DNA of 32,162 nucleotides, taken from positions 1 to 32,162 of the forward strand of contig NZ_JGYV01000033.1 in assembly GCF_000741575.1 (NCBI RefSeq). Direction: 5' to 3'. Made by a program: the position numbers and the translations under genes. The notes below the pieces were generated by a model. That model was not told where the DNA came from and made no database searches. It saw nothing but the letters and a program-made list of their open reading frames with translations. This stretch comes from Bifidobacterium cuniculi. GTDB taxonomy: Bacteria; Actinomycetota; Actinomycetes; Actinomycetales; Bifidobacteriaceae. Positions 1-7,016 of the stretch are shown one piece after another. Within the stretch, counting starts at the first letter, position 1. Every line of letters starts with the position of its first letter.

Positions 1-395
1 CAGGACGCGAACCATTCGAACCCGACACGGGTCAACCGGTCCTTGTGTTCCACGACCAAGGTGCCCCATTCGTCGGATTCCAGCAGGCGCGTGAGCTTGA
101 CCCTATGGTCGTTGACGCCGGAACCGACTTCCTTGACGACCTTGACGACCCGGTACCCGGCGGCATTGGCGAATGCGGCCATGCGCTCGGCCTGACGCTC
201 CAAGTCCTCTTTCTGCCGGTTCGTGGACACGCGCGCATACACGGCCGCGTTCCTCAGGTTCTCGACCTTCGGGTCCGGCACGACCACGTGCCCCGTCCCG
301 TCCAAGTATGCGCCGGGAATACGCCCCTTCTTCCACCGCAGGTACGCACCCTTGTAGGTGATACCCTCATTGCGCGCATACTGGGATAATTTCAT
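1..395 (-). CDS. IS607-family serine recombinase TnpA, 5' part (left copy)
   Basis: This is the same protein as the right-hand copy starting at 31706. It begins with ATG at 393-395, has a MerR-like N-terminal helix-turn-helix (about residues 1-45), then a serine recombinase domain with the catalytic Ser in AVYARVSTNRQ (Ser57) and the family motif EHKDRLTRVG. The gene runs off the left edge after about 130 codons. Relative to the right copy, one C is missing near position 8-9, which would shift the frame in the last three codons; this close to a contig end it may be an assembly error. No Shine-Dalgarno precedes the ATG, and the promoter -10 is so close that the mRNA is probably leaderless. Confidence is high for the family and low for whether this copy is intact. 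Confidence 0.8.
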   Translation of the reverse strand, partial: MKLSQYARNEGITYKGAYLRWKKGRIPGAYLDGTGHVVVPDPKVENLRNAAVYARVSTNRQKEDLERQAERMAAFANAAGYRVVKVVKEVGSGVNDHRVKLTRLLESDEWGTLVVEHKDRLTRVGFEWFAS

Positions 396-455
396 GGTAC
401 CCAGTATACCATAAATAGGTCAGAACATGATAGAATCAGAAAATAGTTACAACAC
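1..455 (-). mobile_element. Left copy of IS607-like element end (inverted repeat of 31646-32100)
   Basis: Bases 1-455 are the reverse complement of 31646-32100; position x pairs with 32101 minus x. I find one difference, a single base missing near position 8-9 of the window edge. The match stops at 455/31646, where two unrelated phage sequences begin, so this marks the tnpA-proximal end of the element. It holds the promoter and the first two thirds of a serine recombinase gene reading leftwards off the window. The rest, including any tnpB, lies outside. IS607 elements move through a circular intermediate using a serine recombinase and make no target duplication, which fits the lack of a direct repeat at the junction. 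Confidence 0.8.
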
Positions 456-642
456 CGATGTCGCCCACGTGGCGCGTCCCACGCCACGGTGACACGGTGC
501 CGCGGCGCACACCGTTGTACTCCTGCGACGGGGTGCAGCGCCAACCACCGCCGTCCAACAGTTCCACCGTGGTCGCCCACCTGTATACCGGTTGGCCGAG
601 TAGACGCTGCTGTCCGCAACGGTTCATGATCTGCGCGCTCAT
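436..642 (-). pseudogene. Tail-tip gene truncated by the IS607-like insertion
   Basis: This is the last gene of the tail operon. ATG at 640-642 follows a GGGGGTGG purine-rich stretch and lies 17 bases after the preceding stop. About 63 native residues (starting MSAQIMNRCGQQRLLGQP) are read before the frame enters the element at about 455 and ends five codons later (VVTIF, then TGA at 436-438). The terminal residues therefore come from IS sequence. The native part is rich in Trp, Gly and Arg and matches no family I know. Position and spacing suggest a small tail-tip or host-recognition accessory protein; the function is unknown. The missing 3' part should lie on the far side of the element. 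Confidence 0.6.
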
Positions 643-661
643 GCCACCACCCCCAGAAGGG

Positions 662-1174
662 TCATGGCATGAGTATCACGTCGCCCGGCTGATGCTCGGT
701 CGCGTCCTGCGCGGCTCCGAACCATGGGATGGTGAGGCGTCCCTGCGCCATGAGCGTCTGGAGCCGTGCCCAGTCGTCCGCCTCGTAGTAGCCGCAGCCG
801 AGCACGGTGACGCGGGGAACATGCGCGCATTGGATGTTCATTTCGTGCACGCTCGACCCCGCACGGGTCATGCGGCCCGCTATCCAGCACACATGCCCGT
901 CCACCATGCCGCGCGTCAGGTTCTCCGTGGACGCGATCGAGATTTTCGGCACGTTGGCCGAGTCGTCCAATCGCAGCACGTAGCACACGTAACGGCCGAA
1001 CCGGTCCGTCTGCGACCACAGGAACGGTGAATAGAAATAGTGCAATGCCGTCGCGTCCGTCGGCGTGACCATGGTGTGTCCGTCCGCATCCGTGGTCAGC
1101 GTCGCGTTGCTTGACCACGTGCGTGCGGGAGGCGAGCAGGCGGGTGCCGGATACAGGTTGCGCACTTCGATCAT
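662..1174 (-). CDS. Minor tail / tail-tip protein (beta-sandwich-like), paralogue of 1223-1720
   Basis: 170 residues, starting at ATG 1172-1174 after GGTGGTGGTCGC. The N-terminus (MIEVRNLYPAP) and C-terminus (GYYEADDW..L, then PWFGAAQ) parallel the neighbouring 1223-1720 product (NLVTNPKP at the N-terminus; GLYTLSDW and QWFSGD at the C-terminus), so the two look like duplicated and diverged modules. The pattern of short hydrophobic strands suggests a carbohydrate-binding-like beta-sandwich, as often found at phage tail tips. No enzyme motif is visible. It sits downstream of the large fibre genes, consistent with a role in receptor contact at the baseplate. The role is inferred from position and paralogy. 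Confidence 0.65.
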   Translation of the reverse strand: MIEVRNLYPAPACSPPARTWSSNATLTTDADGHTMVTPTDATALHYFYSPFLWSQTDRFGRYVCYVLRLDDSANVPKISIASTENLTRGMVDGHVCWIAGRMTRAGSSVHEMNIQCAHVPRVTVLGCGYYEADDWARLQTLMAQGRLTIPWFGAAQDATEHQPGDVILMP

Positions 1175-1222
1175 GCGACCACCACCAGAACGCGGCAGCC
1201 ACCCACGTGTGGACGCGGAATG

Positions 1223-1720
1223 CTAAGCGGGAGCCCCCCGTTCGATGCTGTCGCCGCTGAACCACTGCACCGGGGTGCTCATCGCCTGCATGTTTTCCCA
1301 ATCCGACAACGTGTACAGGCCGACATGGTTGAAATTCAGTGCGTCGTTGCCGGTCGGCGCGATATTGACACGCAGTTCGACACTGTTCGTGGAGCCCAAC
1401 GTGAATTCGACCTTGTTGAATCCCAACGCGAACGGGCAGTAGGCGATTTCGGACAGGGGGGATGCTTGCACGACCCTCAGGCTCTTGGCCGGAGCCGACT
1501 GGGCGACCCTGATGTTCACGGCGAACACGTAGCTGCCCGCTTTCAGACCGTGCACCACGGTACGCACATACGCGTCTGACACGCCCGTGAGGTTCTTCGC
1601 GTACACGGCGGTGCCATCGGCGGTCATGCGCAGTTCAATGTCACTGTCCCGACCGGCAGTGTTCCACGCCGAAACGCTAATCGGTTTCGGATTCGTTACC
1701 AGATTCGTCGCCTTGCCCAT
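1223..1720 (-). CDS. Minor tail / tail-tip protein (beta-sandwich-like)
   Basis: 165 residues, ATG at 1718-1720, preceded by GGGAGGTGGTGGCGC. It overlaps the 3' end of the small coiled-coil gene by 44 bases. The N-terminus (MGKATNLVTNPKPISVSAWN) resembles the N-terminal edge of carbohydrate-binding modules used in phage fibres, where an N-[LP]xxN-P segment starts a jelly-roll. The C-terminus (GLYTLSDWENMQAM, then QWFSGDS) is shared with the downstream paralogue. No catalytic motif is seen. Likely a secreted, non-enzymatic tail-tip or receptor-binding accessory subunit; the exact role is unknown. Confidence 0.65.
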   Translation of the reverse strand: MGKATNLVTNPKPISVSAWNTAGRDSDIELRMTADGTAVYAKNLTGVSDAYVRTVVHGLKAGSYVFAVNIRVAQSAPAKSLRVVQASPLSEIAYCPFALGFNKVEFTLGSTNSVELRVNIAPTGNDALNFNHVGLYTLSDWENMQAMSTPVQWFSGDSIERGAPA

Positions 1721-1859
1721 GCGCCACCACCTCCCTCTGAGCCTTGACCGCGGTCAGTTGGGCGCGCAACACGGCGTTCTCCTTCGTGAGACGGGCGATT
1801 TGCGCGCACAGGTCGTCCACGACCACATTCACGTCGATTGGCGGTGTTTCCTTCATCAT
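1677..1859 (-). CDS. Small coiled-coil tail-operon protein
   Basis: 60 residues from ATG 1857-1859; a second in-frame ATG follows at once, so the start is uncertain by one codon. An AAGGGG stretch lies about ten bases upstream. Residues about 12-45 form a heptad pattern (DDLCAQIARLTKENAVLRAQ) with Leu/Ile/Val at the a and d positions, like a short leucine zipper; the tail is acidic and polar. There is no membrane segment, so it is not a holin. Small coiled-coil proteins in tail-tip operons can help trimerise fibres; that role here is only an inference. It sits between the InlB-repeat tail protein and the tail-tip paralogues. Confidence 0.55.
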   Translation of the reverse strand: MMKETPPIDVNVVVDDLCAQIARLTKENAVLRAQLTAVKAQREVVAHGQGDESGNESETD

Positions 1860-1879
1860 GCGAGGAGTCCCCTTTCAGG

Positions 1880-3175
1880 TTAGATGAAAATCATGTAATT
1901 GACACGGAAAATAGCCGACACCGCTTCGGAACAGTACACGTACCAGCGTTTGTCCTTCTCGGAAAAACCGGTGCCGGTCAGGCTGATGTTGCGCGCGTCC
2001 ACGTCACCGTTGGAAACGATGACGACCGCGTGGCCGTCGTTGATCTTGTTCGACGTGATTTCCGCCCATTGCGCTTCCGAAAACAGGGTGTGGCGAGTCG
2101 AGGAGCCGGTAGGGCTGACCGTAATGGAGCCTTTGAAAATCAGCGGCATGGGCTGATTGTTGATCTTCACCGTGCTGCCGTAGATGTTCACGCCGTCCTC
2201 GGGGGCGGCCATGCCGATACCGATGCCCCTGCCGTCCGCGGAAATGTCGAACACGTACTGTGCGGGAGCAACCGATGTGAGCGCGGTCGCGGTCGCGTAC
2301 TTGTCCTTCAATGTGGCCCGGAAGGAACATTTTACGTCAGCCGAGTAAGGACCGACGATGCTCGTTGACACACCATCCGACGTGGAAACCGATGCAGTCA
2401 GGTCCTCGTACTGGTTCTTGTTGCCTTGGTTTTGCCACGCGAACACCATCGACTGGAATGCGTTCGACGCATCGTTCGTCGTGTCCACGCGCCACGCGCA
2501 TGACAGTTTCACCCAGGTGCCCTCATCGTCCGGCGTGCCGTCGGCCGTGCAACGCTGCGCCGTAAACGAACTGATGGTGGGCGCGGCAGCGTTACGCTTC
2601 CACACCGCATACAACGTGACGTTCTGGTCAGCACCATACCTTCCTCCCGGCTGGTAGGCGACCGCACCCGACGCGCTCGTCGCCCATCCCTGGAACGCAT
2701 AGCCCACCCGGGTGGGTCGCACCGTGGACAGAGTGAGCGCCGTACCGTACCATTTCGTCTGATTGCCGGGAGCCCCGGACCCGCCGTTGGCGTTGTATTT
2801 GACCGTGTGGGCCGCCAGGGCGGGAATGGTGATCGTAGTCGAGGCAGTGCTCGTGCCTGCCGCGTAGCCGGACACGGCGGCCACGCCGCGCAGCGTAACC
2901 GTCTGCGGCGAATGGGTGCGGCTGATTCTCAGCTCCTTGGTGACCAGGCCCACCGTCGCGTTCTGCGAGAGCGACACCCCGGTACGCGTCACCGACGCAG
3001 ACTGACCGTTCACGGTGGCCGTACCCGTCACGTTCAGCCCCGAGTACCAGTAGCCGTTAATCGACTGGATGCTCGTGGTTGCAACCAGCGTATACGAATA
3101 ACCGTCACTCGCTTTCACGGCCGCGTAGAGTTTCGCACGCCAATTGCCGACCGCGTTGCCATACACGTCCACCAT
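1880..3175 (-). CDS. Tail protein with InlB-type (Listeria-Bacteroides) repeat
   Basis: 431 residues. ATG at 3173-3175 overlaps the fibre stop codon (TGATG), so translation is probably coupled. Residues 1-120 look like beta-rich fibre sequence. Residues about 123-194 match the InlB B-repeat pattern (VKYNANGGSGAPGNQTKWYG at the start, GYAFQGWA in the middle, NVTLYAVWKR at the end), a beta-grasp fold found in bacterial surface adhesins. Residues about 200-310 (PTISSFTAQRCTADGTPDDEG) resemble the DUF859-type siphophage structural proteins. Then come GIGIGMAAPEDGVNIYGS, typical of a fibre-tip transition, and a C-terminal head domain to residue 431. It is probably a receptor-binding or baseplate protein. 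The family assignment rests on motif recognition only. Confidence 0.75.
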   Translation of the reverse strand: MVDVYGNAVGNWRAKLYAAVKASDGYSYTLVATTSIQSINGYWYSGLNVTGTATVNGQSASVTRTGVSLSQNATVGLVTKELRISRTHSPQTVTLRGVAAVSGYAAGTSTASTTITIPALAAHTVKYNANGGSGAPGNQTKWYGTALTLSTVRPTRVGYAFQGWATSASGAVAYQPGGRYGADQNVTLYAVWKRNAAAPTISSFTAQRCTADGTPDDEGTWVKLSCAWRVDTTNDASNAFQSMVFAWQNQGNKNQYEDLTASVSTSDGVSTSIVGPYSADVKCSFRATLKDKYATATALTSVAPAQYVFDISADGRGIGIGMAAPEDGVNIYGSTVKINNQPMPLIFKGSITVSPTGSSTRHTLFSEAQWAEITSNKINDGHAVVIVSNGDVDARNISLTGTGFSEKDKRWYVYCSEAVSAIFRVNYMIFI

Positions 3176-6100
3176 CAGGCCGCACCTCCCATGTACTGCA
3201 ACGACAGGTGTCCGTTCTCACGGGGCACCCACGCGAAATTACCAATCGTCAGCGTGGACAGGATCGTCGCATTTGCAATGTTCATGCCATCATTCGCCAC
3301 ATACGCGGCCTCCGTGTTACCGGCCATGAAACTCAGTTTCGTGTTGCTCAACTGCACCCGGTACTCGGAATCCGTCGCACCCAGTTCCAGCAGCGGATTA
3401 TTGTCCACGTTCGAGAACCGCATGTAGGTCTGACGCTCCAGAATGTCCGTGTTCAGCGCATCCTCGACCGCCTGCACATCGTCAGCAGCCTCGTCGCGTA
3501 CCGTGTTGATAGCGAACGTCAAATCCGATTGTGTTGCTGTCAACTCGGAAGAAGTCGCCAACCCTGACTCGCCCACGTCCACACCGGACGTGAGATTGAA
3601 ATCAATCAGCGTCTGCCCGTCACGAACCACGTGCAACCCGGTCGAATCCAAGCTGACGCGATTGTCCGCATCCGAAGAAGTGGCGAACGTAGCACCCACG
3701 ATCTCACCGGCCTCCACGCGTGCCGATTTAATCGTCACGTTGGAGGCAAGGCTGCCGTCCATGAGGATGTCGCCCGTGTCAGCAATCAGCGTGAATGTAG
3801 GCTGGTTCTTCGCACTGTAGGCGACCAGGCCGCCGGTGGTCATCTTCAAACCGCGGTTCTTGTCTGCCGTGGTCTGCACCGTCGCGCCCGTAACAGTGCC
3901 GCCGCTGATGTCACTGTCGGACTGGATGGCACCACGAATCGACAACACCCACTGGTCCTTGTCGTCCTTGGCCAGCGCGAACGCCTTCTTGTCCTTTTCG
4001 GCGTGGTCTCCGAAGTAGACGCCGGAAGCGTTCATCTGTGCGAACGTAACCCCGTCTACGGCAAGCTTGTAGTCGGCGCCGACGATACTGCCCGCGTTGA
4101 TTGTGGGCGCATCCTGGACACCGCCGTACATGTGCAGATTGCGTAGAACCACGTCGCCAGTGTCTGCCAGCATACTCACGGTTCGGTTGCCCGAAGAGTC
4201 GAACAAGGCCAGTCCGGCATCGTTCATGATGAGATTGCCGTTCGTGGTCTTGTAGGTGCCGCCGATGAACGTGCGGCCATTGAACACGTCAGCGCTCATG
4301 AGGTCGGCGCTGATAGAACCGTTGGCGAGAATGTCCTGCGCATACAGGACATGCTTGGCCCATGCGGCACCGTTCCAGATTTTCATTTCCTCGATCTCGT
4401 CGGAATGGTCCACCAGCACCGAGATGGAGTTGTTGGGTTCGCCTTCCCAGTAAGTTTCCAGCAGGGTGGAGGTCTTCCACCACAAGTCTCCTGGGCGTAT
4501 CTTGTCCGCCAACGAGTCCCCGTTCGCGTCCGTTCCCTCGCGCGGGTCGGTCGCCTGCATGAACACACGGTTTTTCGAGTCGGCGGTGGTGAACGCCAAA
4601 TCTGCGACATCGCCGGCATCGTCCGCGCTTTTCTGAGCGCTGATGGCTTTCTGGTCGGCGGCTACCGCTTTCGCGTCGGCGTTCGCCGCAGCCGTGACCG
4701 CTTTCGTCGCGGTCTTGTTCGCCGTGTCAGCCAACGTTTGCGCCTCGTACGCGAGCGTAATGTCCTTGAGGCTGAAGTCGTCCAGGTAGGCGCCGACCGG
4801 CTGGTTGAACGCGAACCGGCAGCGAAGCCACTTCATGCTTTCGGTTGCTACCACGTCCACCGACGTGGTACGCCAATCATCGCCCGGAGTCAACGCCACG
4901 CCGGGACAGTTCGGCACGTCCGCCCACGTTTTCCCGTCAGACGAATACTGGAGTCGTGGGCCGCCCGCCGTAGCCGTACCAACATCGGTCAGCTTGTACC
5001 AGCAGCTCATGCGGTAGCGTTGCCCAACGGTGGCCTGCACCGCATGAGTTGACACGATTTCCTTCACGCCGGCCTCTGCCGTGAACTGGGCCCTATACTC
5101 GCCGGAATGGCTGTATTCGCGGGACAGTTGCACGAAATTAAACCCGGAGACGTTCGTGGTCCAGTAGTCCTTGCCATGCTCGAAACCCGGGTTAGGTTGA
5201 AGCTCCGCCGAGGTTTGCATGAGGATGTTCGCCGCAGTCTGCGCCGACGTGGCCGCCTGCTGGGCGGCCGTGGCCGTGGCAGCTGACTGGGTGGCCAACG
5301 CTGAGGCACCGTTCGCCGTGCTCTTCGCAGCCGCCGCGTCCGTCTTCGCGGCAGCGGCATCCTTCTTCGCAGCCGCCGAGTCGGCAGCGGACGCGGCAGC
5401 GCTCGACGCGGACTGTGCGGCCGACTGGGCCGACGCCTGCGCATTGCTCTGCGCCGTCTGGGCCGCCGTGTTCGCGTTCGTCGCCGCCTGCTGGGAGTCC
5501 CGAGCCGACGTTTCAGCCGCCTGAGCCGCCGCATAGCTCGAGGACACCTGCACCGGCGTCCAACTCCACGACCCATCCGAGTAGTCCACGCGCATCGCCG
5601 TGTACAACGTCTTGTTACGGTCATACGCCGGCTCGGACAATGCCCAGGAGCCGCCGGGAGCCTTGTTCGATGGCTGAGCTGGTTGCGCCAGGGCCAGATT
5701 GTAGAACGTCGTCACCGCCGTGATGGACACGCCGGCAGCACCGTTCACGCCGGCCGGACCCTGCGGCCCCGCAGCACCATCCTTGCCGGGCTCGCCCTGC
5801 GGGCCTTGCGGACCAGTGGCACCGTCAGGGCCTTGCGGGCCGATCGCCCCGGCAGGTCCGGTATTGCCCGTCACGGGAGCAGCCGCCGAATAGACGACCG
5901 TGCCGTCACCCTTCGTGATCTTCGTACGCATCCACACCGTCGCACCAGCCGGACGCGTCGTATCCTGAGACGACCAACCAGTCGTCGGCGCAGATACCGC
6001 ACCACCGACCGCATACTCGATCACGCTCGAAACGACCGTGTCGGCCTTCGCGGCGGCAGCATCCGCCTGGGCCTTCGACGCCAACGTGGCCGCATTGTCC

Positions 6101-7005
6101 GCCGTGCTCTTCGCACCCTCGGCGGTACTCTTCGCACTGCTCGCGGTTTCCTTCGCGCTCTTCGCATCCTGCTCGACCGTGGTCACACGGACAGCCTGCT
6201 CCAACAGGTCAGCCTTCACACTATCCACGTCCGTGGCCATTGCGTCCACATTACCGGAAATACGGTCAGATTCGGCCTTAATCCTGTCCGCGTCCTCCTG
6301 GAGCTTCTGGTCAGCCTCCTCTCGAAGCCGTTTCTCTTCTTCGATGCCGTCTGTGTTCGCCTGAATCTTGTCCACGGCATCCGTAATGGCCCCGTTGACC
6401 TTTTCCACCTGCTTCTCAGCATCCGCAGCCGCGGCCGCGAGAATGTTCTCGGCAGCATCGTCAAACTCCTGCTGAGACACAATGGCCAAAATTTCCACGT
6501 TCACATGCACGGACTCGGCAGAAGCGTTCGGCGTCGAGTTGCCATACTGGTCGTGGGCGTCATCGTATGCGACAGCCCACACGTCCATGACCGTGCCAGC
6601 GTCGAACACGCCAGTGTTCACCTCGCCGGGGCCACGCAACGCGCCCACTTCGATGGTTTCCGCTTGAGCGTTACCGGTTTCCTTCGCGTACACGACGACC
6701 TTGAGGAAATCATCGGGGATACCGCCCTCAAGTTCACCGTCCCACCGAATGAGAGCAGTGGACAAGTGAGAGGTCACGTCCAAACCGACCGGACGGCCTG
6801 GCGGTGTCGTGTCCCCTACCCACTGGGCGACACCGTTCACGCCAGCACCGACACCAAGAATCGTCTCCGTCACGCCGTCGCCGTTCGGAACCACGATCGT
6901 ACCCGCGGTACGCGCACTGTTATCCAAACCACGATTAAGAGCACTACGAGCCGCCAGATACGGCAACGCCGCCGCATCCGGGCGGAGCTCTTCATGAATA
7001 GCCAT
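3175..7005 (-). CDS. Large tail fibre / central tail-tip protein with collagen-like and carbohydrate-binding-like domains
   Basis: 1276 residues; ATG at 7003-7005 with AGGAGGGG five bases upstream. In order: N-terminal segment (1-65); a fibronectin III-like domain (about 68-172, PPGRPVGLDVTSHLSTALIRW); a long coiled coil (about 175-335); 15 Gly-X-Y collagen-like triplets (about residues 380-424, for example GPQGPQGEPGKDG); an Ala/Ser-rich coiled coil (about 480-595); a carbohydrate-binding-like jelly-roll (about 604-750, starting LQPNPGFEHGKDYW); another coiled coil; then a beta-rich C-terminal shaft with repeated TGDI/V-LxDG-type motifs to the end. This is the classic make-up of a trimeric receptor-binding fibre. 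It lies between the tail hub and the InlB-repeat protein, as expected for the distal tail tip. No peptidase or muramidase motif was seen. Confidence 0.85.
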   Translation of the reverse strand: MAIHEELRPDAAALPYLAARSALNRGLDNSARTAGTIVVPNGDGVTETILGVGAGVNGVAQWVGDTTPPGRPVGLDVTSHLSTALIRWDGELEGGIPDDFLKVVVYAKETGNAQAETIEVGALRGPGEVNTGVFDAGTVMDVWAVAYDDAHDQYGNSTPNASAESVHVNVEILAIVSQQEFDDAAENILAAAAADAEKQVEKVNGAITDAVDKIQANTDGIEEEKRLREEADQKLQEDADRIKAESDRISGNVDAMATDVDSVKADLLEQAVRVTTVEQDAKSAKETASSAKSTAEGAKSTADNAATLASKAQADAAAAKADTVVSSVIEYAVGGAVSAPTTGWSSQDTTRPAGATVWMRTKITKGDGTVVYSAAAPVTGNTGPAGAIGPQGPDGATGPQGPQGEPGKDGAAGPQGPAGVNGAAGVSITAVTTFYNLALAQPAQPSNKAPGGSWALSEPAYDRNKTLYTAMRVDYSDGSWSWTPVQVSSSYAAAQAAETSARDSQQAATNANTAAQTAQSNAQASAQSAAQSASSAAASAADSAAAKKDAAAAKTDAAAAKSTANGASALATQSAATATAAQQAATSAQTAANILMQTSAELQPNPGFEHGKDYWTTNVSGFNFVQLSREYSHSGEYRAQFTAEAGVKEIVSTHAVQATVGQRYRMSCWYKLTDVGTATAGGPRLQYSSDGKTWADVPNCPGVALTPGDDWRTTSVDVVATESMKWLRCRFAFNQPVGAYLDDFSLKDITLAYEAQTLADTANKTATKAVTAAANADAKAVAADQKAISAQKSADDAGDVADLAFTTADSKNRVFMQATDPREGTDANGDSLADKIRPGDLWWKTSTLLETYWEGEPNNSISVLVDHSDEIEEMKIWNGAAWAKHVLYAQDILANGSISADLMSADVFNGRTFIGGTYKTTNGNLIMNDAGLALFDSSGNRTVSMLADTGDVVLRNLHMYGGVQDAPTINAGSIVGADYKLAVDGVTFAQMNASGVYFGDHAEKDKKAFALAKDDKDQWVLSIRGAIQSDSDISGGTVTGATVQTTADKNRGLKMTTGGLVAYSAKNQPTFTLIADTGDILMDGSLASNVTIKSARVEAGEIVGATFATSSDADNRVSLDSTGLHVVRDGQTLIDFNLTSGVDVGESGLATSSELTATQSDLTFAINTVRDEAADDVQAVEDALNTDILERQTYMRFSNVDNNPLLELGATDSEYRVQLSNTKLSFMAGNTEAAYVANDGMNIANATILSTLTIGNFAWVPRENGHLSLQYMGGAA

Positions 7006-7016
7006 ACAGTCCCCTC

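Noticed and set aside
436..3175. Diversity-generating retroelement or shufflon acting on the tail genes
   Set aside because: No reverse transcriptase or template/variable repeat pair is visible, and I found no short inverted crossover sites between cassettes; only the IS607 recombinase is near.
5690..5880. CRISPR-like or tandem DNA repeat in the fibre
   Set aside because: The repetition is explained by collagen-like Gly-X-Y codons; spacers and direct repeats are absent.
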